The notes under the pieces were generated by a model that was not told the DNA's origin, did no database searches, and saw nothing but the letters and a program-made list of their open reading frames with translations. The translations under genes were made by a program, and so were the position numbers. Below, piece after piece: positions 18,156-27,644 of a stretch of 64,000 bases of DNA. Origin of the DNA: Myxococcus fulvus (GTDB taxonomy: Bacteria; Myxococcota; Myxococcia; Myxococcales; Myxococcaceae); NCBI RefSeq assembly GCF_900111765.1, contig NZ_FOIB01000007.1, positions 248,001-312,000 of the forward strand, written 5' to 3'. How positions within the stretch are numbered: position 1 is the first letter of the stretch; each line of letters starts with the position of its first letter.

Positions 18156-18926
18156 ATGCTCCTGGCCATCGACGTTGGCAACACCAACACCGCCCTCGGG
18201 GTGTTCGACGGCCGGCGGCTGCTCGACCACTGGCGCGTGGAGACGAGCACCCGCCGCACCTCGGACGAGTACGGCATCCTGGTGCGCCAGCTCTTCTCGC
18301 ACAGCGGCATCGACGCGGCGAAGGTGGGCGCGGTGGCGGTGTCCAGCGTGGTGCCGCCGCTCCAGTTCAGCCTGGAGAAGATGAGCGAGCGCTACTTCCG
18401 CATGCGGCCCATGTTCGTGGGGCCCGGCGTGAAGACGGGCATGCCCATCCTCTACGACAACCCCCGCGAGGTGGGCGCGGACCGCATCGTCAACGCGGTG
18501 TCCGCGTACGAGAAGCACCGCTCGGCGCTCATCGTCGTGGACTTCGGCACCGCCACCACGTTCGACGCGGTGTCCGCGCGCGGCGAGTACCTGGGCGGCT
18601 GCATCTGCCCGGGCATCAACATCTCCATGGAGGCCCTGTTCCAGAACGCCTCCAAGCTGCCGCGCGTGGAGTTCGCGCGGCCGCCCCATGTCATCGGCCG
18701 CAACACGGTGCACTCGATGCAGTCGGGGCTCGTGTACGGCTACGTCGGGATGGTGGACGGCATCTGCGCGCGCATGCAGGCCGACCTGGGCCAACCCGTG
18801 AGAGTCGTCGCCACCGGAGGGCTCGCGCCGCTGGTGGCCAGTGAATCCAAGGCCATCCACGAAGTGGACGAGTTCCTCACGCTCGAGGGCCTGCGCATCA
18901 TCTACGGAAGGAACCACGCGACATGA
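18156..18926 (+). CDS. coaX: Type III pantothenate kinase
   Basis: This 256-residue enzyme carries out the first step of coenzyme A synthesis, phosphorylating pantothenate. The phosphate-binding D-V-G-N-T-N is at residues 5-10. G-x-D-R-x-V-N-A (about 108-115), V-D-F-G-T-A-T-T and the late A-T-G-G-L-A-P are type III signatures. A GTG at 18153 is an in-frame alternative start one codon upstream. Its stop overlaps the next start by 4 bases (ATGA), so translation of the next gene is probably coupled. Confidence 0.94.
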   Translation: MLLAIDVGNTNTALGVFDGRRLLDHWRVETSTRRTSDEYGILVRQLFSHSGIDAAKVGAVAVSSVVPPLQFSLEKMSERYFRMRPMFVGPGVKTGMPILYDNPREVGADRIVNAVSAYEKHRSALIVVDFGTATTFDAVSARGEYLGGCICPGINISMEALFQNASKLPRVEFARPPHVIGRNTVHSMQSGLVYGYVGMVDGICARMQADLGQPVRVVATGGLAPLVASESKAIHEVDEFLTLEGLRIIYGRNHAT

Positions 18927-20065
18927 CCACCGCCGCCCCCAGCAACGTCCCGGCGCCGCCCCCAGGCTGCCCCTTCAACGCGGAGTTCCTGCCGCCCAAC
19001 CTGCGCAAGCACGTGGATCCGGCCGCGCCGGTGCCGCTGCGGATGATGGCCGCCAAGTCGCTCGTGCCGCTCAGCCCGTCCGACATGCTGGGCGCGCTGT
19101 ACATGCTGACGTACGACCCGGACGCGGCCGTGCGCGAGACGGCGGCGAAGACGTCCGCGGGCCTGCCGGAGAAGATCCTCGGCTCCGCGCTGCGCGACGA
19201 GGAGGTGCAGCCCCAGGTGCTGGGCTACTTCCTCGGGCTGCTCAAGGACAAGGACGCCTACGCGGAGATGCTCGTCCTCAACTCGAACACGCCCGATGAG
19301 GCCGTGGCCCAGGTGGCGCGCGAGTGTGGCCCGAAGCTGGCGGAGATCATCGGCCAGAACCAGCTGCGCCTGTTGCGCTACGAGGACATCCTGCGCGGCC
19401 TGTGTGCCAACGCCCAGGCGCCCGTCTCCCTCATCGACAGCGTCTGTGACTTCGCGGTGCGCAGCGGCCTGCAGTTGGCGGACGTGCCGCAGATGAAGGC
19501 CGCGCGCGTGCGCCTGTTCGGTCCCGAGGCCGCCGAGGCGCCGCCGGACCCGGGCCCCACCGCGCAGGAGGTGCTCCAGGAGATGGGCACCGAGGTGGCG
19601 GACGAGAACGCCGCGCCGATGGAGGAGGGCAAGCGCCTGACGCTGTCCCAGCGGCTGATGAAGATGTCCATCGCGGAGAAGATCAAGCTGGCCACGCTGG
19701 GCAACAAGGAGGCCCGCGGCGCGCTCATCCGCGAGACGAACAAGCTGGTCGCCGTGGCCGTCATCCGCAGCCCGCGAATCACCGACGGCGAGGTGCTCGC
19801 GTGCGCCGCCAACCGCGCGATGATGGATGACGTCCTGCGCGTCATCTACAACAACCGCGAGTGGACCAAGAACATGAAGGTGAAGCTGGCCCTGGTGAAG
19901 AACCCCAAGGTGCCGCTCACCGTCACCATGAAGTTCCTCAACGCCCTGCGCGACGGCGAGCTCAAGGACCTGAGCCGCGACAAGAACGTGCCGGCCGCGG
20001 TGCAGACGTTCGCCAAGAAGCTGCTGGAGAAGAAGACCGCCCCCAAGAAGACCGACGACAAGTAG
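18923..20065 (+). CDS. Helical-repeat protein of unknown function, coupled to coaX
   Basis: The 380-residue product is cytoplasmic with no signal or membrane segment. It is built of short helices with repeat-like phrases (D-A-A-V-R-E-T-A-A-K; A-L-V-K-N-P-K-V-P-L), resembling leucine-rich-variant or HEAT-type repeats. A Pro/Glu linker at about 200-235 divides two repeat blocks. The tail is rich in Lys. It overlaps coaX by 4 bases and is followed by a hairpin. I do not recognise a named family beyond the repeat character. Confidence 0.75.
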   Translation: MTTAAPSNVPAPPPGCPFNAEFLPPNLRKHVDPAAPVPLRMMAAKSLVPLSPSDMLGALYMLTYDPDAAVRETAAKTSAGLPEKILGSALRDEEVQPQVLGYFLGLLKDKDAYAEMLVLNSNTPDEAVAQVARECGPKLAEIIGQNQLRLLRYEDILRGLCANAQAPVSLIDSVCDFAVRSGLQLADVPQMKAARVRLFGPEAAEAPPDPGPTAQEVLQEMGTEVADENAAPMEEGKRLTLSQRLMKMSIAEKIKLATLGNKEARGALIRETNKLVAVAVIRSPRITDGEVLACAANRAMMDDVLRVIYNNREWTKNMKVKLALVKNPKVPLTVTMKFLNALRDGELKDLSRDKNVPAAVQTFAKKLLEKKTAPKKTDDK

Positions 20066-20081
20066 TCGGGGCGGGGTGGGG

Positions 20082-20104
20082 GAGCCCTCCTTCACGGAGG
20101 GCTC
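20082..20104 (+). terminator. Hairpin after the coaX operon
   Basis: GAGCCCTCC pairs with GGAGGGCTC over a 5-base loop 17 bases after the stop. It has no T-run. It lies at a convergent junction with frzS and could act on both strands. Confidence 0.5.
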
Positions 20105-20167
20105 GACCCCGGGGTTCTACCGCCCCTCCAGCGCCTCGCGAGCGGCGGGAGTGGCGTGGAGACTGCT

Positions 20168-21934
20168 TCAGGCCGCCGCTTCGTCGGCGTCGTCGGCCAC
20201 GGAGGAGGCGTTCTCCTCGAGCAGCTGCTGGGCGATGGCGAGCGCCTTCTTCGTCTTCTCGCGCAGCTTCTCGTCGTTCTTGATGCGCGCGTAGAGCTTG
20301 GTGACGCGCTCCTCGTTGCGCACGGCGGTGGCCTCCAGCTCGGCGATGCGGCGGCGCAGCTCGTCGGCCTCCTCGGCCGCGCGGGTGCCCTGCTCGGACA
20401 GCTCCGTCTGGGTCTGCTCCAACTGGGTGCGCAGCTCCTCCGCCTCGCGCTGGGCGCTCTCCACCTGGCCGCGCAGGGTGTCGGCCTCCTCGCGCGCCGT
20501 CTGCACGTCGACCTCGAGCTGGCCGGTGCGGTTGCGCAGCTCCTCCAGCTCCGCGTTGAGGCCCGCCGTCTGCGCGGCCTGCTGATCCAGCTCCTCCTGG
20601 AGCGTCGTCACCTGGGCGGCGGCGCCACGCGCCTCCTCCTTGGAGGTGGCGAGCTGCTGGTCCACGCGCTTGCGCTCCGCCGTCAGCGTGTCCACGCGGG
20701 TGGTGAGCGTCTTGATCTGCGCGTCGCGCCGGGCCATCTCCGACTCAGTCGTACTGGACGCCTGCTCGAGCTCCAGGTGCTGGTCCTTGAGCTCGACGAT
20801 CTCCTGGTCCTTCTGGTTCAGCTCCGTCTTGAGGCGGAGGATCTCCTTGTCGCGCTTGTTGACGGCGTCGCGCAGCGCGAAGGTGTCCTTGTCGTTCTTG
20901 CCGGTCGCGGCGCGGGCCGTCTCCAGCTCGGTGGCCTTGCCCTCCAGCTCGGCCTCCAGCTCACGCACCCGGTCCTCGGCCTGGGAGGCCGTGCCGCGCG
21001 AGTCCTCCAGGGCGGACTGCAGCTCGGCCACCTTCGCGCGCAGGTTGCGCAGCTCGGCGGCGTCCGCGGCGGAGGTGATGGGAACGGCCGCGGGCGCGCT
21101 GGTGGCCACCGCGGGCGTGCGCGCGGGCGGCGTGGGCGTGCGCGCGGGGGGCGGGGTGGTGGCCTTGGGCGGCTCGATGACCTTCAGCGGCGCGGGCGCG
21201 ACCGGAGTGGCCACGGGCATGAAGCCCACCACCGTCTTCTCCGAGTCGTCCAGCGAGTCCAGCGCGTCGTCCGCGTCCGAGCCGAGCGCGTCCAGGCCGG
21301 AGAAGTCCTCCTCCACGCCCTCGACGACGGCGTCGGGCGGGGCCTCCACGGGCTCCTCGACGATGGCGGCGGGCTCGGGCTCCGGCGACGACATGTCGCT
21401 GAAGGCCGCGTCCAGGTCCAGCTCCTCGCCAGCGACCGCGGGCTCCTCCTCCTCGCCGGTGTCGACGGAGATCTCCTCACCGAAGTCCGCCGTCATCGGC
21501 TCGTCGCCGAGCGCGTCCAGCGTGAGGCTCTCGTCGACCACGTCCTCGGAGACGGCCACTTCGGGGAAGCCGATGATGGCGCCCACGCGCTCGGTGAGCA
21601 GGTTGGCGTCCACCGGCATGGGCACGTACTCGTCCGCGTGCGCCTTCAGCTTGCGGTGCTGCGCGAAGCCATCCGGGTTGCCGACGATGACGATGGGGAC
21701 GTTCTTGAGGTCGTCGTCCTTCTTCAGCTTGCCGCAGATGAGGTAGCCGTTCTGCCCGGCGGACAGCTCCACCGCCAGCACGACGAGGTCGGGCCTGTCG
21801 CGGCGAATCTGCTCCACGCTGCCCTTGCCGTCCGCGGTGTCCTCCACGGTGAAGCCCCGTCCCTCCAGGACGGGCCTCAGGGTGGCTGCGAGGGCGGTGT
21901 CGCTCTTTTCGACGATCAGGATTTTCTTGGACAT
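20168..21934 (-). CDS. frzS: FrzS, social-motility protein with pseudo-receiver and coiled coil
   Basis: The 588-residue product has an N-terminal receiver-like domain (1-125) with the M-S-K-K-I-L-I-V-E start and a K-L-K-K-D-D-D-L-K-N segment. The phospho-acceptor position is Ala54 instead of Asp, as described for the atypical receiver of Myxococcus FrzS. An acidic Ala/Pro/Val linker (about 130-310) follows. A long coiled coil comes next (about 315-580, with many R-E-L-E-A-E-L-type heptads). FrzS is needed for type IV pilus-driven social motility and shuttles between poles. The ATG at 21934 starts the receiver; no strong ribosome-binding site is visible. It lies downstream of the anti-sigma and rpoE1 genes, as in Myxococcus xanthus. 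A weak TTGACG-N17-TAGCCT promoter and an inverted repeat (21970-21991) lie upstream. Confidence 0.9.
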   Translation of the reverse strand: MSKKILIVEKSDTALAATLRPVLEGRGFTVEDTADGKGSVEQIRRDRPDLVVLAVELSAGQNGYLICGKLKKDDDLKNVPIVIVGNPDGFAQHRKLKAHADEYVPMPVDANLLTERVGAIIGFPEVAVSEDVVDESLTLDALGDEPMTADFGEEISVDTGEEEEPAVAGEELDLDAAFSDMSSPEPEPAAIVEEPVEAPPDAVVEGVEEDFSGLDALGSDADDALDSLDDSEKTVVGFMPVATPVAPAPLKVIEPPKATTPPPARTPTPPARTPAVATSAPAAVPITSAADAAELRNLRAKVAELQSALEDSRGTASQAEDRVRELEAELEGKATELETARAATGKNDKDTFALRDAVNKRDKEILRLKTELNQKDQEIVELKDQHLELEQASSTTESEMARRDAQIKTLTTRVDTLTAERKRVDQQLATSKEEARGAAAQVTTLQEELDQQAAQTAGLNAELEELRNRTGQLEVDVQTAREEADTLRGQVESAQREAEELRTQLEQTQTELSEQGTRAAEEADELRRRIAELEATAVRNEERVTKLYARIKNDEKLREKTKKALAIAQQLLEENASSVADDADEAAA

Positions 21935-22112
21935 GTAGGAACGGCCCGACCTGGGTGCGGCGCGCGCGGGCGCCACGAGTGACGGTGGCGCGCGAGGAAA
22001 GAAGCGCCGTCGAGGCTATCGGCCATGTCAGGGACCGTCAAATGTTCGGGCCGTACGAAACTCCGCCCGCAGGGCAGTCGGGCAGGCGCCACGGCGCGAG
22101 CAACAGCACGCT

Positions 22113-22997
22113 TCAGGGAAACGACGCGGGCTCGACGGAGACGGCGGGGCGCGAGCGCGCGGGCATCGGGAGTGTCTGGTACGAGTAATTCCCGTCCGCG
22201 GACTCCATCGCGCGGGGCGGCGTGCTGGCCAGCGTGGCGCCGTGCTCGCGCTCCTCGAGCATGCGCAGGATGTCACGCTCGTCCATGTCGGTGACCATCT
22301 CGTAGACGACCTCGTGGTCGCGCCAGGTCACGATGTTGAAGCCCTGCGCGGAGTCCACCTCCACCGCGGGCAGCGCCTGGGGACGGGGGCTCGCCTCGTC
22401 CGGCACCACGAACACGCCGAGCCGACGGCTGGGGCCACCCTCGTCGGGGAGCGTCTCGTAGCTGATGTACGCGACCTCGCGGCCGTTGAGGATGGAGATG
22501 CGGCCACCCAACGGCTTGGCGCGAGGCAGCTGCGGCAGCGCGACGCGGGGATCCACCGTGCCCTTGAACCACGTCTCCAACTGCTCGGAGTTGGACGCGG
22601 TGACTTCGTACGGCAGCGGACGCTTGAAGCGCAGGACGAGCTCTTCCTTCGCCAGCCGCTCCCGCTTGCCCGCCTGATACGCGGACCAGCCGCTCGTCAC
22701 CGTCACCACCACCAGGGCGACGGCGCCCGCGCGCAGCCAGACCCCATATTGCGCGCGGCGGTGCTCCTGGTGGAGCCCCCGGGCGATGCCCGCGCGGAGC
22801 GAGGCCGGGGCCTGCATCCGCTGCACGGAGTGTCTCGCGGCCCGCCGCAGGGCGAGCTGCATGTGCCGCTCTTCCTCCACGCGGCGCTGACATCCAGCGC
22901 ACGCGGAGAGGTGGGATTCGAGGTCGACCCGCTCCTCCGGCTGGAATTCGCCGTCGAGGTACGGATACAGAAGCCGTTCGAGTTCCTGGCAGGTCAT
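22113..22997 (-). CDS. Zinc-finger anti-sigma factor, partner of RpoE1
   Basis: The 294-residue product has the ZAS zinc-binding motif H29-x3-C33-x2-C36 with upstream Cys3, a single membrane segment (about 90-108) and a periplasmic domain of about 180 residues. This is the layout of membrane anti-sigma factors that hold an ECF sigma factor until a signal arrives. It starts 23 bases after the rpoE1 stop and should be cotranscribed with it. It corresponds in position to the open reading frame described between rpoE1 and frzS in M. xanthus. The actual signal is unknown. Confidence 0.88.
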   Translation of the reverse strand: MTCQELERLLYPYLDGEFQPEERVDLESHLSACAGCQRRVEEERHMQLALRRAARHSVQRMQAPASLRAGIARGLHQEHRRAQYGVWLRAGAVALVVVTVTSGWSAYQAGKRERLAKEELVLRFKRPLPYEVTASNSEQLETWFKGTVDPRVALPQLPRAKPLGGRISILNGREVAYISYETLPDEGGPSRRLGVFVVPDEASPRPQALPAVEVDSAQGFNIVTWRDHEVVYEMVTDMDERDILRMLEEREHGATLASTPPRAMESADGNYSYQTLPMPARSRPAVSVEPASFP

Positions 22998-23020
22998 GGG
23001 CGCGCGGTAGGAACCTGTTT

Positions 23021-23662
23021 CTACCCCGTCTTCTTCCTTTGACGATACTCTTCGAGGTTCGCCGGGGTCTCCACGCCCTCACCCTCGTGGCGGAAGACGC
23101 CCTGGCCCACCGCGTACTCGCGCAGGGTCTTCTGCAGGAGCTTGCGGCCTCGGAACAGGCGGCTCATCACGGTGCCGACAGGGCACTCGAGGATCTCGGC
23201 GATCTCCTTGTAGGAGAACTCCTGCAGGTCCGCGAGGATGACCACCAGCCTGAAGTCGATGGGCAAGGAGTCGATGGCGCGCAGCACGTCGTCCGACAGG
23301 AGCCGGTCGAAGAAGTACTGCTCCGGGTTGGCCGCGAAGTCCGTCGCGTCCCGGCTCACGAAGCGCTCGTGCACCGCCTCGCGCTCGACACCCTCCACCA
23401 CCGTGCGCTCCTTCACCTTGCGCCGGTAGCGGTTGATGAACGTGTTGGTGAGGATCTTGAAGAGCCAGGCCTTGATGTTGGTGCCCCGCTCGAACTTGTC
23501 GAAGAAGCGGTAGGCCCTCATGCAGGTGTCCTGCACCAGGTCCTCGGCATCGCGCTCGTTCTTCGTCAGGCGCAGGGCCGCCGAATAGAGCGGGTCCAGG
23601 TGGGCCAGCGCCAGTTCCTCGAATTCCTGCTTCGTCCGGTTGGGTTGTCTGAAATCCAACAT
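23021..23662 (-). CDS. rpoE1: ECF sigma factor RpoE1
   Basis: The 213-residue sigma factor has region 2 (about 15-85, with D-A-E-D-L-V-Q-D-T and R-A-Y-R-F-F-D-K-F) and region 4 (about 135-185, with E-F-S-Y-K-E-I-A-E-I-L and G-T-V-M-S-R-L-F-R-G-R). The ATG at 23662 is preferred over an earlier one at 23728, because GGAAGG lies about 6 bases before it and the sigma homology begins soon after. Its position beside an anti-sigma gene, frzS and the frz operon matches rpoE1 of M. xanthus, which affects motility behaviour. The upstream region carries an 11-base inverted repeat that may be an operator. Confidence 0.9.
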   Translation of the reverse strand: MLDFRQPNRTKQEFEELALAHLDPLYSAALRLTKNERDAEDLVQDTCMRAYRFFDKFERGTNIKAWLFKILTNTFINRYRRKVKERTVVEGVEREAVHERFVSRDATDFAANPEQYFFDRLLSDDVLRAIDSLPIDFRLVVILADLQEFSYKEIAEILECPVGTVMSRLFRGRKLLQKTLREYAVGQGVFRHEGEGVETPANLEEYRQRKKTG

Positions 23663-23687
23663 GTCCCGCCTTCCAGAGGCCCGAAAC

Positions 23688-23825
23688 AATTGGGGAATGA
23701 GTTGTCGCCTGCCCATCAATGTATGCACGGGAACAGAACTGGCAACAACGGCTTCCCAGTCACACCCGCCCGTCCGGTCGCTTCGGGTACGCCAGACTCC
23801 CGGCGGGGAACTTTATTCCCCAATT
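23688..23825. repeat. Spaced 11-base inverted repeat upstream of rpoE1
   Basis: AATTGGGGAAT at 23688-23698 and its exact reverse complement ATTCCCCAATT at 23815-23825 face each other across 116 bases. The distal arm is part of a local hairpin GGGGAA-CTTTA-TTCCCC (23805-23821). The 244-base gap between ald and rpoE1 holds no gene that I can see; these repeats are its only clear structure. Confidence 0.6.
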
Positions 23826-23906
23826 TCAATAACGAAGGGGAGACGGGATGTCGCCATCCGCGCCTCCCCCTCGGGAAGTGCCCTGCCTGTCAGGCTGCTG
23901 GGCGGG

Positions 23907-25031
<1,125 letters not shown>

Positions 25032-25235
25032 GACTTGCCTCCGAGAGGGGGACTGAAAAAGCGCGCGGACCCTAACGGGCCCCCTAGAGGGAATCAAGGC
25101 GTCCGCCCAAGCGGTGCACATGTCACCGGTGAGCCTGTGTTACCCCAGAGGGATGACGCACGGCGTTGAATGCGGTGCGTCCGATGACGGTTCGCCATCG
25201 AAACAGAAGGGGGGCCGGTGGTAGTTAGCGTCCCC

Positions 25236-26540
25236 ATGACGTCCGCGCCGAAGCTGCTGTTCGCCGACCCCAAGGGCCGGGTGATGGAGCATCCCTACCT
25301 GCTGGCCACGCTGCGCAGCGGAGAGGAGCTCGTTCCTCCCCAGGACAAGCCCATCCCGCTGCCGTCCGCCGGCAGGCTGGTGCACCTGCCGGGCAGGCTG
25401 CCCGTCGGCCTGCACCCCGACACGGGCGAACTGGAGCTGGTGCGGCAGATGAACGTGGGCGGCAAGTCGTTCGTCCCCAACGCGGTGGGCGCGCTGTTGC
25501 CACCGGGCTACACGCGCACGTTCCTGCCGGGAGAGGTGAAGGGCGACGGGCCGGTGCTGCCGCAGTGGGCGTACACGGCGGCGGCGTGGGTGAAGGACGG
25601 GCCGGTGGCGTGGGCCATCCACACGGACCGCCGCTCGCATTGGGATCCGGAGCGCTACTCCACGCCGGACATGAAGGCGCTGGTGGACGCGCACCTGAAG
25701 CGCTTCCCGGACAACCGCGTGCTCAAGCAGCTCAAGACGTGCGCGCTGTTGTACCGGTGCTTCACGTCGCAGAACACGTTCTATGTCCGCGACGAGGCGG
25801 CCATCCCCGCGTCCGTCATGTGCAACGCGCGCTGCGTGGGCTGCATCTCCGACCAGCCGGCGGACGGTCCCCCCGCGTCGCACGAGCGCATGGATGACGG
25901 GCCCACCGCGGAGGAGATGGGCGCCATCGGCCTGTTCCATCTGGAGAACGCGCAGGGCCGCACCATGGTGAGCTTCGGCCAGGGCTGCGAGGGTGAGCCG
26001 CTCACGCGCTGGAAGTTCATCGCGGAGTCCATCCGCTACATGCGCGCGCGCACGCAGAAGGGCTCCATCAACATCAACACCAACGCCAGCCTCACCAAGG
26101 GCCTGGAGGCGCTGCTCGACGCGGGCCTGGACGCCGTGCGCGTGTCGCTCAACGCGGCGACCAAGGGCCTCTACGAGGCGTACTACAAGCCGGTGAAGTA
26201 CGGCTGGGAGGACGTGGAGGCGTCCATCGCCCTCGCGCGCGAGCGCGGCGCGTACCTGGCGCTCAACCTGCTGCTGTTCCCCGGCGTCACGGACCGTGAG
26301 GGCGAGGTGAAGGCGCTCGAGCGGTTGGTGAAGAAGTACCGCGTGGACCAGGTGCAGACGCGCTCACTGGCCATCGACCCGCTCCAGTACCTGGAGGCCG
26401 CGCGCGACGTGGGCGCCGGCGGAGAGCCGGTGGGCGTGCGCACGCTGCTGCAGCGGCTGAAGGCGGCGCGGCCCGGCATCATCATCGGCAACTTCGCGCG
26501 GGGACTCGAGGAGCGCGAGAACGCCGCGGGACGCGGGTAG
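25236..26540 (+). CDS. Radical SAM protein with long N-terminal region
   Basis: The 434-residue product has the radical SAM cluster motif C196-x3-C200-x2-C203. G-Q-G-C-E-G-E-P-L (SAM binding) and I-N-T-N-A-S follow in the order expected for the TIM-barrel core. The first 190 residues precede the motif and form an unassigned domain with one notable P-P-G-Y-T-R-T-F-L-P-G-E-V-K-G-D-G segment. There is no C-terminal extra-cluster Cys motif. The substrate is unknown. An in-frame GTG at 25218 is an alternative start. It converges on frzZ and lies in the middle of the motility region. Confidence 0.85.
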   Translation: MTSAPKLLFADPKGRVMEHPYLLATLRSGEELVPPQDKPIPLPSAGRLVHLPGRLPVGLHPDTGELELVRQMNVGGKSFVPNAVGALLPPGYTRTFLPGEVKGDGPVLPQWAYTAAAWVKDGPVAWAIHTDRRSHWDPERYSTPDMKALVDAHLKRFPDNRVLKQLKTCALLYRCFTSQNTFYVRDEAAIPASVMCNARCVGCISDQPADGPPASHERMDDGPTAEEMGAIGLFHLENAQGRTMVSFGQGCEGEPLTRWKFIAESIRYMRARTQKGSININTNASLTKGLEALLDAGLDAVRVSLNAATKGLYEAYYKPVKYGWEDVEASIALARERGAYLALNLLLFPGVTDREGEVKALERLVKKYRVDQVQTRSLAIDPLQYLEAARDVGAGGEPVGVRTLLQRLKAARPGIIIGNFARGLEERENAAGRG

Positions 26541-26555
26541 GGCGCTCGACCTGGG

Positions 26556-26589
26556 TGGATGGGGCCCGGTGAGGAGGGCCCTGCATCCA
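26556..26589. terminator. Long hairpin between the radical SAM gene and frzZ
   Basis: TGGATG-GGGCCC pairs with GGGCCC-TG-CATCCA (12 pairs with a 2-base bulge) around an 8-base loop. It lies in a 73-base convergent gap, so it probably ends both transcripts. Confidence 0.5.
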
Positions 26590-26613
26590 GGACGGGACGA
26601 CGTGGGCGGGGGA

Positions 26614-27474
26614 CTACTCGCCGCCCGGGGGCATCAGCTCCTTGGCCACCAGGTTGCCCATCACGGCGTCCTTGGGGATGTAGCCGTCGGCGCCGGCCTC
26701 GCGGCAGATGCGCTGGAGCTCCTCGACGTTCTCGCCGGAGCACAAGAGCACCTTGATGCCCTTGAAGAGGCTGTTGCTCTTGATGAAGCGGCAGAACTGC
26801 TCGCCGTTCACGTTGGGCATGCGCACGTCCAGCAGCACCAGGTCCGGACGCGTCTGCTTCTTGAGGATGATCTTCGTGGCCTTGTCCGCGGTGTCCGCGA
26901 CGTGGACCTCGAAGCCCTTGGCGACCAGGTCCGCCTCGATGATCCGCGCGGTCATCTCACTGTCGTCGACGATGAGGATGCGCGGCTTGCGGCCACCCGT
27001 GCTGGGTGCGGCCTTGAGGCCCGTGGAGGCGATGGGGGCGGGCGCGGCGGGGGCCGCCTGGGGGGCCTGCGTGGGGGCGGGCGCGGGGACGGCGGCGGGG
27101 ACTCCCAGGGCGGGGGCGCCGATGAGGTTCATCACGCCGCTGATGACGGCCTCCAGGCCGCCGCTCTTGAGGATGTAGCCGTCCGCGCCGGAGGCCTTCG
27201 TCTTGCCGGCCAGCTCCGCCTCCGAGATGTCGGAGTAGAGCACCAGCTTGGAGGTGACCTTCTTCTGGCTCCGGAGGTACTCGACGACGTCGTCGCCGAA
27301 CATCTCCGGCATGTTCACGTCCATGAGGATGAGCGCGAACGGCCCTTCGGAGAGCTTCTGGTTGAGGCTCGTCAGGTCCTGGGCCCCGCTCACCTGATAG
27401 CCGGCGGCGGTGAGGGCCCGGACGGTGAGCTCCACCAGCATCGGGCTGTCATCAATGACCAGTACGCGCGACAT
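26614..27474 (-). CDS. frzZ: FrzZ, double receiver output protein
   Basis: The 286-residue protein is two CheY-like receivers joined by an Ala/Pro linker (about 120-160). Receiver 1 has D8-D9 and phospho-acceptor Asp52. Receiver 2 has D170-D171 and acceptor Asp216. FrzZ takes phosphate from the FrzE kinase and is an output of the Frz pathway that controls cell reversals. The ATG at 27474 has GAGGAGG about 5 bases upstream. It diverges from frzA across 170 bases, the same arrangement as in M. xanthus. Confidence 0.93.
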   Translation of the reverse strand: MSRVLVIDDSPMLVELTVRALTAAGYQVSGAQDLTSLNQKLSEGPFALILMDVNMPEMFGDDVVEYLRSQKKVTSKLVLYSDISEAELAGKTKASGADGYILKSGGLEAVISGVMNLIGAPALGVPAAVPAPAPTQAPQAAPAAPAPIASTGLKAAPSTGGRKPRILIVDDSEMTARIIEADLVAKGFEVHVADTADKATKIILKKQTRPDLVLLDVRMPNVNGEQFCRFIKSNSLFKGIKVLLCSGENVEELQRICREAGADGYIPKDAVMGNLVAKELMPPGGE

Positions 27475-27568
27475 CGTCCTCCTCAAAGGATTCGGGGTGG
27501 AACCCTACACCTTTGGTTCAGCGCGGACCATCGAAACGGCGAGCGGCCGGCCAGCTTGATGCCGACAC

Positions 27569-27597
27569 TTGACCGGTTTTCGTCCCCTCCGGATACT
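27569..27597 (+). promoter_or_regulatory. Sigma-70-type promoter of the frz operon
   Basis: TTGACC (5 of 6) at 27569-27574 is followed after 17 bases by GATACT (4 of 6) at 27592-27597. Transcription would start near 27604, which supports the ATG at 27645 as the frzA start and gives a leader of about 40 bases. Confidence 0.5.
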
Positions 27598-27644
27598 CGG
27601 ACGCCTTGACCACGACCTCGACTCCCCTCCAGCGAGCACTCCGG

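Noticed and set aside
20156..21982. 608-codon plus-strand frame opposite frzS
   Set aside because: It mirrors the coiled-coil codons of frzS and has no domain.
27606..27608. TTG start for frzA
   Set aside because: It coincides with the predicted transcription start; the ATG at 27645 gives 160 residues with the expected CheW start.
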